Source: Sphaerotilus montanus
GTDB lineage: Bacteria; Pseudomonadota; Gammaproteobacteria; Burkholderiales; Burkholderiaceae_C
NCBI RefSeq assembly: GCF_013410775.1
Contig: NZ_JACCFH010000001.1
Location: 3,720,001 to 3,784,000 of the forward strand
Direction of reading: 5' to 3'
DNA length: 64,000 nt
Positions 27,579 to 36,871 of this stretch are shown one piece after another. Position numbers and translations under genes: made by a program. Within the stretch, counting starts at the first letter, position 1. Each line of letters opens with the position of its first letter. The notes under the pieces are model-generated. The model ran no database searches, had not been told where the DNA came from, and saw nothing but the letters and a program-made list of their open reading frames with translations.

Positions 27579-27802
27579 CGAAGAGCGTGGCTGGATCGAG
27601 GTGATCGGGCACCGCGAGGGCCCAGGGCGTCCCGCGCTGTATGCGACGACCCGACAATTTCTGGACGATCTGGGATTGAAATCCCTGGATCAACTGCCAT
27701 CCCTGGAGGCGATCGGGTCCGACCTGGTCGTCGACACCAACCCTGTGCCCTCGGGACCCGATGGCGCATCGTCATCTCTCTCCGAGGCCTGAGGCCGAAC
27801 GC

Positions 27803-29917
27803 ATGAACGAACATCAAGATACCGCTGACCAGACTGGCGCCGACGCCGCTGCAGAGACCCCCGAGGCCCCGAAGAAGCGCCGTGCGCCCCGCAAGGTGGC
27901 TGCGGACGTCGTGGCCGTGGACGTGGGCACGACCGAGGCGCCCGCAGCGGCGCCTGTCGCCAAGAAGCCGCGTGCGCCCCGCAAGCCGGTGGCGGCGGTT
28001 GTGTCGGTCGAGCCTGCGGGCGAGGCGGTGGCCCAGGACGTCGCTCCGGCGGTGGTCGAGGCCGCTGACGTCGCGGTGCCGGCCACGCGCCCTGCGCGGG
28101 CGCCGCGCAGCCGCAAGAAGGACGTGGTCGCCGAGCCGGCAATCGCTTCGACGGACGTCGCTCCGAGCGTGGAGCCGGTCGCTGAACCGGTGGTGGTGGT
28201 GCCGGTGGCGGCAGAGTCGGCCCCGGACGCTGCGCCGGAAACGGGCGCTGCGGCACCGGTGGGTGAAGAAGCCGGTGGTCGCCGGCGCGACCGTGATCGC
28301 CAGCGCCGCAAGGAGCGCCGTGGTCCGCGCGAGGAGGGCGGTGCCGCGATTTCCGGTGCGCAGGCTGCTGCCGGGTCGGTGGCTGACAGCGAGGAAGAGT
28401 TCGAGGTGATCGTGGTCAGCGGCGGTGACGATGACCCTGTCGATGCCGGCACGCTGTTCGCCGAGGTGATCTCGGGCGACTACGACGCCGAAGTCACTCC
28501 CGACGCGGACGATGAACTGGTCGATCCGGGCAAGCGCGTGCTGCGTCCCGAGCCCGAGGCGCCCAAGCTGCACAAGGTGCTGGCCCAGGCCGGCATCGGC
28601 TCGCGCCGCGAGATGGAGCAGCTGATCCAGGACGGTCAGGTGTCCGTCAACGGTGAAGCGGCGCACATCGGCATGCGCATCGCCCAGGGCGACCAGATCC
28701 GCATCGCCGGCCGCCCGATCAAGGTGCGCATCGCGCCGCCGCCGGCCCGCGTGCTGGCGTATCACAAGGAAGTCGGCGAAGTGGTCACGCACCACGATCC
28801 TGAAGGTCGACCGACCGTGTTCCGCCGTCTGCCGCGCCTGCACACCGGCAAGTGGCTGTCGGTGGGTCGCCTGGACATCAACACCGAAGGCCTGCTGCTG
28901 TTCACCAACTCCGGTGATCTGGCGAACCAGCTGATGCACCCGCGCTTCGGCGTGGAACGCGAGTACGCCGTGCGCGTGCTGGGTTCCCTGGCGACCGAGC
29001 AGCGTGCGCGTCTGCTGGACGGCGTGGACATCGAGGGCCAGAAGGCGGCCTTCAAGTCGATCGAGGACGGTGGCGGCGAAGGCATCAACCGCTGGTACCG
29101 CGTTGTCATCACCGAAGGCCGCAACCGCGAAGTGCGCAAGCTGTTCGACAAGGTGGGTCTGGCGGTGAGCCGGCTGATCCGCATCCGATACGGCACCGTG
29201 GTGCTGCCGCGTGGTCTCAAGCGCGGTGTCTGGGTGGAACTGGACGACCAGGACGTGCGCACGATCCGTGCTCTTGCCAATCCCGACCAGCCCGCCCGCG
29301 TGGTGCCGGTGCCGAACGATGGCCCGCGTGGTGCCCGGCCCCAGAAGGGCCGTGGCCAGGACCGCCCGGACCGTGGTGGCGAGCTGCGTGCCAATGACCG
29401 CGGTGGACGCGGAGCTGGCGAGCCGCGTGCCGAGCGCGATCCGCAGGCGCCGCGTGGCAAGGGTGCGCAGCACGGAGGTGACCGTGGCCAGGACCGCGGT
29501 GACCGCCAGGGCGGGCGTCCGAACGGCCCGGGCAATGCCCCGCAAGGTCAGCAGAACCGTCCGCCGCGTGGCCCGCGGCAGGATGGACCGCCGCAAGGTG
29601 GTGGCGGCTACGGCAACCAGGGCGGCGGGCAGGGCGGTGGCCGCAGTCCGCGCAACGAGGGCGATGACCCGCTGCACATCCCGAATCCGCTGGAGCAGAC
29701 CTTCGACAAGCGCTTCGTGTCCGGCTCCAAGCGCATCACGACCGGCTTCGGCCGGCCGACCGAGGAGCCGACGCCGGGCAGCGGAGGTGGCAACCGCAAG
29801 GGCGAGCCGCGCCAGCCGGACCCGATGGAGACCTCGGTCGGCTACATCGGTGCCGAGGCCTACTTCACCCGCCCTGGCGGCGGTAACAACAAGGGCCGCG
29901 GCGGCCGTCGGCGCTGA
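27803..29917 (+). CDS. rluB: 23S rRNA pseudouridine synthase RluB with long disordered extensions
   Basis: Isomerises a uridine of 23S rRNA (U2605 in E. coli). The 704-residue protein is more than twice the usual length. Residues 1-250 are Ala/Pro/Val-rich with basic repeats RRAPRK, KPRAPRK and RAPRSRKK, then an Arg/Asp cluster. The S4 domain is about 255-300 (KLHKVLAQAGIGSRREMEQL), and the catalytic Asp358 lies in WLSVGRLDINTEGLLLFTN. From about residue 495 on it is a Gly/Arg/Gln/Pro-rich tail. ATG 27803 follows the scpB remnant by 10 bp; an in-frame start at 27761 overlaps scpB. Normally co-transcribed with scpB, its expression may be altered by the upstream IS. Confidence 0.9.
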   Translation: MNEHQDTADQTGADAAAETPEAPKKRRAPRKVAADVVAVDVGTTEAPAAAPVAKKPRAPRKPVAAVVSVEPAGEAVAQDVAPAVVEAADVAVPATRPARAPRSRKKDVVAEPAIASTDVAPSVEPVAEPVVVVPVAAESAPDAAPETGAAAPVGEEAGGRRRDRDRQRRKERRGPREEGGAAISGAQAAAGSVADSEEEFEVIVVSGGDDDPVDAGTLFAEVISGDYDAEVTPDADDELVDPGKRVLRPEPEAPKLHKVLAQAGIGSRREMEQLIQDGQVSVNGEAAHIGMRIAQGDQIRIAGRPIKVRIAPPPARVLAYHKEVGEVVTHHDPEGRPTVFRRLPRLHTGKWLSVGRLDINTEGLLLFTNSGDLANQLMHPRFGVEREYAVRVLGSLATEQRARLLDGVDIEGQKAAFKSIEDGGGEGINRWYRVVITEGRNREVRKLFDKVGLAVSRLIRIRYGTVVLPRGLKRGVWVELDDQDVRTIRALANPDQPARVVPVPNDGPRGARPQKGRGQDRPDRGGELRANDRGGRGAGEPRAERDPQAPRGKGAQHGGDRGQDRGDRQGGRPNGPGNAPQGQQNRPPRGPRQDGPPQGGGGYGNQGGGQGGGRSPRNEGDDPLHIPNPLEQTFDKRFVSGSKRITTGFGRPTEEPTPGSGGGNRKGEPRQPDPMETSVGYIGAEAYFTRPGGGNNKGRGGRRR

Positions 29918-29938
29918 TGGCCTGACACGCTTCAACGC

Positions 29939-29944
29939 TAGAAT
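29939..29944 (+). promoter_or_regulatory. Candidate -10 box for ndk
   Basis: TAGAAT in the context CGCTAGAATG, 69 bp before the ndk ATG and shared with the scpB upstream region. No clear -35 is visible. Confidence 0.35.
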
Positions 29945-30013
29945 GCCGGGTTTTCCCCGGCTTCGACCCCCATTCGACCGACTTTGTCCTCCCTGTTTCA
30001 AGGAAACCATTCC

Positions 30014-30439
30014 ATGGCCATCGAACGCACCCTGTCCATCATCAAGCCCGACGCCGTCGCCAAGAACGTCATCGGCCAGATCTACGCCCGTTTCGAAGGC
30101 GCCGGCCTGAAGATCGCCGCTGCCAAGCTGGTGCAGCTGTCGCGTGCCGACGCTGAAGCGTTCTATGGCGTCCACAAGGCCCGCCCGTTCTTCAACGACC
30201 TGGTGAACTTCATGATCTCCGGCCCGGTGATGATCCAGTGCCTGGAAGGCGAGAACGCCATCCTGAAGAACCGCGAGCTGATGGGCGCCACCGATCCGAA
30301 GAAGGCTGAAGCCGGCACCATCCGCGCCGATTTCGCCGACTCGATCGACGCCAACGCCGTGCACGGCTCCGACGCTGCCGAAACGGCCGCCGTCGAGATC
30401 GCCTTCTTCTTCCCCGGCATGAACGTCTACAGCCGCTGA
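30014..30439 (+). CDS. ndk: Nucleoside diphosphate kinase
   Basis: Transfers the gamma phosphate of ATP to nucleoside diphosphates via a phosphohistidine. The 141-residue length is standard. The N-terminus ([15 protein letters not shown]) and the active-site His117 in [12 protein letters not shown] are intact. ATG 30014 is chosen over an in-frame upstream ATG at 29984 because [13 protein letters not shown] is the family N-terminus and AAGGAAAC lies just upstream. Neighbours rluB and rlmN are on the same strand. Confidence 0.97.
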   Translation: MAIERTLSIIKPDAVAKNVIGQIYARFEGAGLKIAAAKLVQLSRADAEAFYGVHKARPFFNDLVNFMISGPVMIQCLEGENAILKNRELMGATDPKKAEAGTIRADFADSIDANAVHGSDAAETAAVEIAFFFPGMNVYSR

Positions 30440-30465
30440 TCGGCTGCTGAACCCGCGCTGAAGAC

Positions 30466-31632
30466 ATGACCACCGACGCTGCCCTCGACGCTGTCAACCT
30501 GCTCGACTTTGACCTCGACGGGCTGGCTGCGCATTGCGAGCGCCTGGGCGAGAAGCGCTTTCGCGCCGTCCAGCTGTTCCGGTGGATCCACCAGCGCGGT
30601 GCGCGCGACTTCGACCAGATGAGTGATCTGGCCAAGTCGCTGCGCGCCAAACTCGCCAGCGGGTCGGTCATCCGTCCGCTGGCGATCCTTTCCGAACACC
30701 GCTCCGCCGACGGCACAGTCAAGTGGCTGTTCGATGTGGGCGCCGGCGATGCCGTCGAGAGCGTCTTCATCCCCGAGGAAGGCCGCGGAACGCTGTGCAT
30801 CTCGTCGCAGGCGGGTTGTGCGGTGGGATGCCGTTTCTGCTCCACCGGCCACCAGGGCTTTTCCCGCAACCTGAGCACGGGCGAGATCCTCGCGCAGCTC
30901 TGGTATGCCGAACACACGCTGCGCCGCGACCTGAACCGTCCCGCTGGCGAGCGCGTGATCACCAACGTCGTGATGATGGGCATGGGCGAGCCGCTGCAGA
31001 ACTACGGCGCGCTCGTGCCGGCGCTGCGCGTGATGCTCGACGACCATGGCTACGGCCTGTCGCGCCGGCGCGTGACGGTCTCGACTTCCGGCGTCGTGCC
31101 GTTCATGGACCGGCTGCGCGACGACCTGCCGGTGGCGCTGGCCGTGTCGTTGCACGCGCCCGACGACGCGCTGCGCAACGAGCTCGTGCCGCTGAACCGC
31201 AAGTACCCGCTGGCCGATCTGCTGGCCGCGTGCAAGCGCTACCTGGACACGGCGCCGCGCGACTTCATCACGTTCGAATACTGCATGCTCGACGGTGTCA
31301 ACGACAGCGACGAGCAGGCGAGGGCGCTGCTGGCGCTGGTCGGGCCGAAGGGACCGGTCGGTCGGCTGCCCTGCAAGTTCAACCTGATTCCGTTCAACCC
31401 CTTCCCGGCGTCGGGCCTGAAGCGTTCGGACAATGCCCGCGTGCAGGCCTTCGCCAAGGTGCTCCTGGAGGGGGGGCTGGTCACGACGGTGCGCAAGACC
31501 CGTGGTGATGACATCGACGCCGCCTGCGGCCAGCTCGCTGGCGAGGTGCAGGACCGCACCCGGGCGCACGAGCGCATGGTGCGTGCGCCGATCCGCATCG
31601 TGCGCAGCGCACCCCCGGCTGCGCCGAACTGA
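30466..31632 (+). CDS. rlmN: Dual-specificity RNA methyltransferase RlmN
   Basis: Radical SAM enzyme methylating C2 of A2503 in 23S rRNA and A37 in certain tRNAs. The cluster motif C118-X3-C122-X2-C125 is seen in [16 protein letters not shown] later Cys in the C-terminal region ([13 protein letters not shown]) is the expected methyl-carrier position. Other motifs are [15 protein letters not shown] and [20 protein letters not shown]. The 388-residue length is normal. It lies 26 bp after ndk and 15 bp before pilW, likely one operon. Confidence 0.96.
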   Translation: MTTDAALDAVNLLDFDLDGLAAHCERLGEKRFRAVQLFRWIHQRGARDFDQMSDLAKSLRAKLASGSVIRPLAILSEHRSADGTVKWLFDVGAGDAVESVFIPEEGRGTLCISSQAGCAVGCRFCSTGHQGFSRNLSTGEILAQLWYAEHTLRRDLNRPAGERVITNVVMMGMGEPLQNYGALVPALRVMLDDHGYGLSRRRVTVSTSGVVPFMDRLRDDLPVALAVSLHAPDDALRNELVPLNRKYPLADLLAACKRYLDTAPRDFITFEYCMLDGVNDSDEQARALLALVGPKGPVGRLPCKFNLIPFNPFPASGLKRSDNARVQAFAKVLLEGGLVTTVRKTRGDDIDAACGQLAGEVQDRTRAHERMVRAPIRIVRSAPPAAPN

Positions 31633-31647
31633 GCGATCTTCCCCAGG

Positions 31648-32559
31648 ATGACGATGACCCCACTGCGCTGGTTCGAGCGCCGCACCGGCCGGTGTGGCAG
31701 TCTGCTGCTGGCTGCGGTGCTGCTGGCTGGCTGCGTGTCCGGGCCGGCCTTGCCGGTGCCGATGGGGGAGGCGAGTCCCACCAGTATCAACGCACCCCGC
31801 CCGACGAACTCCAGCGGTTCGGCTGCCGCGAATGCTGCCACCGGTGGCCGACGCGATCTGGTCACCGAATCGGACGAGTCCGACTCGGCCAGGCGTGCGC
31901 GCATCCGCACCGAACTGGCCGCGGCCTATTTCGGCCAGGGGCAGTACGTGACCGCGCTGGACGAGGTCAAGCGCGCGCTGACCGTCGATCCGGGTCATGT
32001 GCCTGCCCTGGGCCTGCGCGGGCTCATCTACGCCAACATGGGGGAGTACGAGCTGGCGGAGGAGAGTTTTCGCTCGGCCCTGCGGGTCCGCCCCGCCGAT
32101 GCCGACACCCTGCACAACTACGGCTGGTTCCTCTGCCAGCAGCGCCGCTTCGTGCCGGCGCGCCAGCAGTTCGAAGCGGCGATGGCGGTGCCGCAGTACC
32201 GCGAATCGGCGCGCACGCTGCTCGCTGCCGGCATCTGCGAGGCCCGGGCCGGTGAGCTGCAGGCGGCCCAGATCATCCTGCAGCGCAGCTTCGACCAGGA
32301 CCCGGGCAATCCGGCCACCGTGTTCAATCTGGCGGACGTCCTGAAGCGCCGAGGTGATCTGGAACGTGCATTTCTTTACATCCAGCGGCTCAACCAGACC
32401 CCTGAGCTGGTGAGCCCTGAAACGCTGTGGCTGGCGATTCGCATCCAGCACCGACGAAACCTCACCTCGTCCGTGGAAGAATTGGGGTCATTGCTGCGTG
32501 CACGATTCCCGAAATCACGGGAGGCAGCGGCCTATGACCAAGGACAGTTCGATGAGTGA
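31648..32559 (+). CDS. pilW: Type IV pilus biogenesis/stability lipoprotein PilW (PilF)
   Basis: The 303-residue precursor has a lipoprotein signal (LLLAAVLLAGC, lipidated Cys at 29), a low-complexity Ser/Asn/Ala linker and about six TPR motifs (ELAAAYFGQGQYVTALDEVK, GLIYANMGEYELAEESF, YGWFLCQQRRFVPARQQF). PilF/PilW pilots the secretin PilQ and stabilises pili; the rlmN-pilW-rodZ order is conserved. The 3' end overlaps the rodZ start by 26 bp. Other pilus genes are not in the window. Confidence 0.9.
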   Translation: MTMTPLRWFERRTGRCGSLLLAAVLLAGCVSGPALPVPMGEASPTSINAPRPTNSSGSAAANAATGGRRDLVTESDESDSARRARIRTELAAAYFGQGQYVTALDEVKRALTVDPGHVPALGLRGLIYANMGEYELAEESFRSALRVRPADADTLHNYGWFLCQQRRFVPARQQFEAAMAVPQYRESARTLLAAGICEARAGELQAAQIILQRSFDQDPGNPATVFNLADVLKRRGDLERAFLYIQRLNQTPELVSPETLWLAIRIQHRRNLTSSVEELGSLLRARFPKSREAAAYDQGQFDE

Positions 32560-33520
32560 AGTGACACCGCTGCCAGCTGGCTCCCTCTCGGCCGGCGCCA
32601 TGCTGCGCGCCGCCCGCGAGGCACGTGGGCTGGAAATCGATGCATTGGCACAGTTGCTGAAGGTGCCCGAGCGCCGGCTGGTGGCGCTGGAGGCCGATCG
32701 CTATGACGAGTTGCCGGGACTGGCCTTCGTGCGCAGTCTGGCGCAGTCCTACGCCCGCCAGCTGGGTCTGGACTCCACCAAGGTCCTGGCTGTGCTGCCG
32801 ATGTCCGGAACGCCGCCGCAGCAGCTCGAGAACGTGTCCCGCGGGCTGCAGACGCCGTACCGCGAAGGCGTGAGCGGCAATACCTTCGGCCGCGGCGGAG
32901 CAGGGCAGCCGGAATGGCTCAAGCCCGCCTATCTGGTGCCGGCGCTGCTGCTGCTGGCCGCACTGGCCTTCTGGTTCGCTCCGCCGATGCGTTCGGTGTT
33001 TGGCGGCCTGGGCTGGCCTGCGGCGGATGCCCCCGCGGGCAGTGCCAGCGCCGTGTCCGATGTGCCCTCGTCCGTGTCATCGTCGGGGGCGGCCAGTGGT
33101 GGCACTGCGGCGCCGTCGGATGGGGTGCTGGTGTCCGCGCCGACCGCCGTGGTGGTGCCTGCGGTTCCGTTGACGCCCGTGACGCCGGCTGCATCCGCGC
33201 CCTTGGCCCCTCCGGTGTCCGAGACCGTGCACTCGGCACCCACCGACACGGCGCCTGTCGGTGCCAGCGCGCCGCCGGCCGCGGCGGGCACGGTGGTGCT
33301 GCGCACGACGGGCGAGTCCTGGGTCGAGGTGCGTGATGCGGCGGGCGCCGTGCTGCTGTCGCGCACGGTGCTGCCGGGCGAGGTGATCGGCCTGGATGGC
33401 GCCATGCCGATGCGCATGAAGGTGGGCATCGCCAGCGTCACCCAGGTGACCGTGCGTGGCGAGCCGTTCAGCCTGGCCCCGTTCACCCGCGGCAACATCG
33501 CCAACGCCGTTCTGAAGTGA
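32534..33520 (+). CDS. rodZ: Cytoskeleton protein RodZ (HTH and DUF4115 domains)
   Basis: Membrane-anchored partner of MreB in rod-shape control. The 328 residues contain an N-terminal helix-turn-helix of the HTH_25 type ([37 protein letters not shown]), one membrane span ([16 protein letters not shown]), a Ser/Ala/Pro/Val-rich periplasmic linker and a C-terminal DUF4115 domain ([20 protein letters not shown]). ATG 32534 has GGGAGG upstream and lies inside the end of pilW; ATG 32552 is an alternative. ispG follows at once. Confidence 0.9.
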   Translation: MTKDSSMSEVTPLPAGSLSAGAMLRAAREARGLEIDALAQLLKVPERRLVALEADRYDELPGLAFVRSLAQSYARQLGLDSTKVLAVLPMSGTPPQQLENVSRGLQTPYREGVSGNTFGRGGAGQPEWLKPAYLVPALLLLAALAFWFAPPMRSVFGGLGWPAADAPAGSASAVSDVPSSVSSSGAASGGTAAPSDGVLVSAPTAVVVPAVPLTPVTPAASAPLAPPVSETVHSAPTDTAPVGASAPPAAAGTVVLRTTGESWVEVRDAAGAVLLSRTVLPGEVIGLDGAMPMRMKVGIASVTQVTVRGEPFSLAPFTRGNIANAVLK

Positions 33521-33528
33521 GTCCGACC

Positions 33529-34812
33529 ATGCACGCTCCCCTGACGACCTCCGAACAACCGATTCCGCTGGGCGAACCTGCCGCGCGTCGCAGCCTGCAG
33601 GCCCGTGTGGTCTGGGGCGACCGTGTCGTGACGGTCGGCGGCGATGCGCCGGTGCGCGTGCAGTCGATGACCAACACCGACACGGTGGACGTCATCGGCA
33701 CCGCCATCCAGGTGAAGGAGCTGGCGCTGGCCGGCTCGGAGATGGTCCGCATCACGGTCAACACGCCCGAAGCCGCCGAGGCCGTGCCGCACATCCGCGA
33801 CCAGCTCGACCGCATGCAGATCGACGTGCCGCTGATCGGCGACTTCCACTACAACGGCCACCGCCTGCTCACCGAGTACCCGGCGATGGCGGCGGCGCTG
33901 TCCAAGTACCGCATCAACCCGGGCAATGTCGGCAAGGGCGACAAGCGCGACCGCCAGTTCGGCATGATGATCGAGGCCGCGCTGCGCCACGACAAGCCGG
34001 TGCGCATCGGCGTCAACTGGGGCAGCCTGGACCAGGAACTGCTCGCCAGCCTGATGGACACCAACGCCCGCCGCGCGCAGCCGTGGGAAGGCCGTCAGGT
34101 GATGTACGAAGCCCTGATCCAGTCGGCGCTCGACTCGGCGGGTTACGCGGTCGAGCTGGGCATGGACCCGGGCCAGGTGCTGATCAGCTGCAAGGTCAGT
34201 GGCGTGCAGGATCTGGTGGCGGTCTACCGCGAGCTGTCGAAGCGCTGTGACCATCCGCTGCACCTCGGCCTGACCGAAGCCGGCATGGGCACCAAGGGCA
34301 CGGTCGCCTCGGCCGCGGCGCTGGGCATCCTGCTGCAGCAGGGCATCGGCGACACCATCCGCGTCAGCCTGACGCCCGCGCCAGGCGAGGCGCGCACGCA
34401 GGAAGTGACCGTCGCGCTGGAGATCCTGCAGTCGCTGGGTCTGCGCACCTTCGTGCCGAGCGTGACGGCGTGTCCCGGCTGCGGCCGCACGACGAGCACC
34501 ACCTTCCAGGAACTGACCCAGCAGATCGACCACTTCCTGCGCGCGCAGATGCCGGTCTGGCGCGTCAAGTACCCGGGCGTCGAGACGATGAAGGTGGCCG
34601 TGATGGGCTGCATCGTCAACGGCCCCGGCGAGAGCAAGCACGCCGACATCGGCATCAGCCTGCCCGGCACCGGCGAAGCCCCGGCGGCTCCCGTCTACAT
34701 CGATGGCGAGAAGGCCATGACGCTGCGCGGCGAGGGCATTGCCAGCGAGTTCCAGGCCGTGGTCGAGCAGTACATCGAGCGGCGCTTTGGCCAGAAGACG
34801 GCCGTTTCCTGA
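33529..34812 (+). CDS. ispG: 4-hydroxy-3-methylbut-2-en-1-yl diphosphate synthase (flavodoxin)
   Basis: 4Fe-4S enzyme converting MEcPP to HMBPP in the non-mevalonate isoprenoid pathway. The TIM-barrel part shows [20 protein letters not shown] and [10 protein letters not shown]. The C-terminal cluster domain carries three Cys (TACPGCGRT and GCIVNGPGE). At 427 residues it is the normal proteobacterial size. ATG 33529 is favoured; a GTG at 33517 overlapping the rodZ stop is possible. dxr of the same pathway is at 58030. Confidence 0.95.
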   Translation: MHAPLTTSEQPIPLGEPAARRSLQARVVWGDRVVTVGGDAPVRVQSMTNTDTVDVIGTAIQVKELALAGSEMVRITVNTPEAAEAVPHIRDQLDRMQIDVPLIGDFHYNGHRLLTEYPAMAAALSKYRINPGNVGKGDKRDRQFGMMIEAALRHDKPVRIGVNWGSLDQELLASLMDTNARRAQPWEGRQVMYEALIQSALDSAGYAVELGMDPGQVLISCKVSGVQDLVAVYRELSKRCDHPLHLGLTEAGMGTKGTVASAAALGILLQQGIGDTIRVSLTPAPGEARTQEVTVALEILQSLGLRTFVPSVTACPGCGRTTSTTFQELTQQIDHFLRAQMPVWRVKYPGVETMKVAVMGCIVNGPGESKHADIGISLPGTGEAPAAPVYIDGEKAMTLRGEGIASEFQAVVEQYIERRFGQKTAVS

Positions 34813-34846
34813 ACTCCCGAGTTCTCCGAATTCCTGAATTTTCCTG

Positions 34847-36130
34847 ATGAGCGAAAAACTCCAAGCCGTCAAAGGCATGAACGACCTGCTGCCGCCGGAT
34901 TCGGCGCGGTGGGAGTGGTTCGAGGACAGCGTGCGCGCCCTGATGCGCCGCTACGGCTACGCCAACATCCGCACCCCGATCGTCGAGCCGACGCCGCTGT
35001 TCGTGCGTGGCCTAGGCGAGGTGACGGACATCGTCGAGAAGGAGATGTACTCCTTTGAAGACAAGATGAATGGCGATCTGCTCACGTTGCGCCCGGAAGG
35101 CACGGCGGGGGTCGTGCGCGCCGTGGTGCAGCACAACCTGCTGTACGAAGGCCCGAAGCGGCTGTTCTACATCGGCCCGATGTTCCGCCACGAACGCCCG
35201 CAGAAGGGCCGCTACCGCCAGTTCCACCAGGTCGGCGTCGAGGCGCTGGGTTACGGCGGACCGGACGTGGACGCCGAGGTGATCCTGATGGCGCGCAGCC
35301 TGTGGCGCGACCTGGGCCTGACCGACGTGCGGCTGGAGATCAACAGCCTGGGCCAGCCCGACGAGCGCAAGGCGCACCGCACCGCGCTGATCGCCCACTT
35401 CGAAGCCCACGCCGACGTGCTGGATGAGGAAGCGAAGCGTCGCCTGCACAGCAACCCGCTGCGCATCCTCGACACGAAGAACCCGGCGATGCAGGCGGTG
35501 GTCGAAGCCGCGCCGAAGCTGATGGATTTCCTCGGCGAGGCGTCGCTGAAGCACTTCGACGCCGTGCGCGCTGTGCTGGATGCGGTCGGCCAGCCCTACC
35601 GCATCAACCCACGCCTGGTGCGCGGCATGGACTACTACAACCTGACCGTGTTCGAGTGGGTCACCGACCGCCTCGGCGCACAGGGCACGGTCTGCGGCGG
35701 CGGTCGCTACGACGGCCTGATCGAGCAGATCGGCGGCAAGCCGGCGCCAGCCGTGGGCTGGGGCCTGGGCATCGAGCGGGTGCTGGCGTTGCTGGAGGAC
35801 AGTGGCGTCAAGGTGCCGGTGCAGGTGCCGGACGCTTACGCCATCGTGCCTGACGCTGCCGCGCTCGCTCCGGCGACCGTCACGGCCGAGGCGCTGCGTG
35901 CGCTGGGCCTGAAGGTCGTGCTGCACGCGGGTGGCAAGGACGGCCTGGGCAGCATGAAGTCCCAGTTCAAGAAGGCGGATGCCAGCGGTGCCCGTTACGC
36001 ACTGGTGTTCGGCGGCGACGAGCTGGCGCAGGGCATGGTGGCCGTGAAGCCGCTGCGCGATGGCGGCCGTGCCCAGGCGCTGCGTCCGCTGGCCGACGTG
36101 GCCGCCTGGTCGGCCGAGATCGCCGACTGA
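34847..36130 (+). CDS. hisS: Histidyl-tRNA synthetase
   Basis: Class II aminoacyl-tRNA synthetase. The 427-residue protein has motif 1 ([20 protein letters not shown]), motif 2 ([20 protein letters not shown]), the histidine-specific box [14 protein letters not shown], motif 3 near [11 protein letters not shown] and a C-terminal anticodon-binding domain. It lies between ispG and yfgM, the usual order. A catalytically inactive paralogue, hisZ, is encoded at 43606. Confidence 0.97.
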   Translation: MSEKLQAVKGMNDLLPPDSARWEWFEDSVRALMRRYGYANIRTPIVEPTPLFVRGLGEVTDIVEKEMYSFEDKMNGDLLTLRPEGTAGVVRAVVQHNLLYEGPKRLFYIGPMFRHERPQKGRYRQFHQVGVEALGYGGPDVDAEVILMARSLWRDLGLTDVRLEINSLGQPDERKAHRTALIAHFEAHADVLDEEAKRRLHSNPLRILDTKNPAMQAVVEAAPKLMDFLGEASLKHFDAVRAVLDAVGQPYRINPRLVRGMDYYNLTVFEWVTDRLGAQGTVCGGGRYDGLIEQIGGKPAPAVGWGLGIERVLALLEDSGVKVPVQVPDAYAIVPDAAALAPATVTAEALRALGLKVVLHAGGKDGLGSMKSQFKKADASGARYALVFGGDELAQGMVAVKPLRDGGRAQALRPLADVAAWSAEIAD

Positions 36131-36155
36131 TCCGGCGTCGCCCCAGTGCGGCCCG

Positions 36156-36161
36156 CATAAT
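36156..36161 (+). promoter_or_regulatory. Candidate -10 box upstream of yfgM
   Basis: CATAAT, 35 bp before the yfgM ATG in the 66-bp gap after hisS. No -35 match; weak call. Confidence 0.25.
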
Positions 36162-36196
36162 CCCTCTCTCCACGGTTACACCTCCGACACACGCGC

Positions 36197-36871
36197 ATGG
36201 CATCCCATCTCGACCTCGAAGAACAGGAACAGCTCGACCAGCTCAAGCAGTTCTGGGCCAAGTTCGGCAACCTGATCACCTGGGTGCTGCTGATCGTGCT
36301 GACGGCGTATGCCGGCTGGAACGGCTGGCAGTACTGGCAGCGCGACCAGGCCGCCAAGGCCGGGGGCATCTACGACGAACTGGAGCGCTCGGCCCAGGCC
36401 GGCGATGCGGACCGGGTGACCAAGGTCTGGGCCGATCTGCAGGCCCGCTATCCGGCGACCGCATTTGCGGAGCAGGGCGGTCTGCTCGCCGCCAAGGTGC
36501 AGTTCGACAAGGGCCAGGCCGATGCCGCGCGCGGCACGCTGGAGTGGGTGGCCGCGAACGCCAAGGAAGACGAATACCGGGCGATTGCCCGCCTGCGTCT
36601 GGCGGGCGTGCACCTCGAAGCCAAGCGCCATGACGAGGCTCTGAAACTGGTCAGCAGCGAGGTCCCCGAGGCCTGGGCCGGGCTGGCCGCGGACCGCCGT
36701 GGCGACATCCTGCAGGCCCAGTCCAGGACTGCGGAGGCCGTGACGGCTTACCAGCAGGCCTGGAAGGCACTCGCCAAGGACGTGGACTACCGCCGTCTGG
36801 TCGAGGCCAAGCTGGTTGCGCTGGGTGCGGCGCCGCAGGAAGAGGGCGCTGCCTCGGGAGCCGCAAAATGA
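36197..36871 (+). CDS. yfgM: YfgM-like TPR membrane protein, ancillary SecYEG translocon subunit
   Basis: A 224-residue protein with a short cytoplasmic acidic N-terminus (HLDLEEQEQLDQLKQFWAKF), one membrane span (LITWVLLIVLTAYAGWNGW) and a periplasmic TPR-like domain (AEQGGLLAAKVQFDKGQADA, EYRAIARLRLAGVHLEAKRH). In E. coli YfgM works with PpiD at the Sec translocon; that role is by homology. Its stop overlaps the bamB start (ATGA), and the hisS-yfgM-bamB-der order is conserved. Confidence 0.88.
   Translation: MASHLDLEEQEQLDQLKQFWAKFGNLITWVLLIVLTAYAGWNGWQYWQRDQAAKAGGIYDELERSAQAGDADRVTKVWADLQARYPATAFAEQGGLLAAKVQFDKGQADAARGTLEWVAANAKEDEYRAIARLRLAGVHLEAKRHDEALKLVSSEVPEAWAGLAADRRGDILQAQSRTAEAVTAYQQAWKALAKDVDYRRLVEAKLVALGAAPQEEGAASGAAK

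Larger units (their letters stand above)
25922..27792 (+). pseudogene. scpB: scpB, condensin subunit, interrupted by an IS5-family element
   Basis: ScpB is the winged-helix dimer of the SMC-ScpAB condensin that organises and segregates the chromosome. The first 126 codons (25922-26299) encode the N-terminal domain and part of the second ([48 protein letters not shown]). The IS then adds GHF and a TAG at 26309-26311. The remaining 69 codons resume at 27583 ([40 protein letters not shown]) and end at 27792. Removing the IS and one CGAA copy rebuilds an intact 195-residue ScpB with no other lesion. The second winged helix is split, so function is probably lost or impaired. The start is the ATG at 25922. 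Confidence 0.93.

Noticed and set aside
34813-34846. Repeats of GAATTC/CTGAATT-like words between ispG and hisS, similar to the leuA heptamer
   Set aside because: The units are irregular and short; chance in a brief spacer is enough to explain them.
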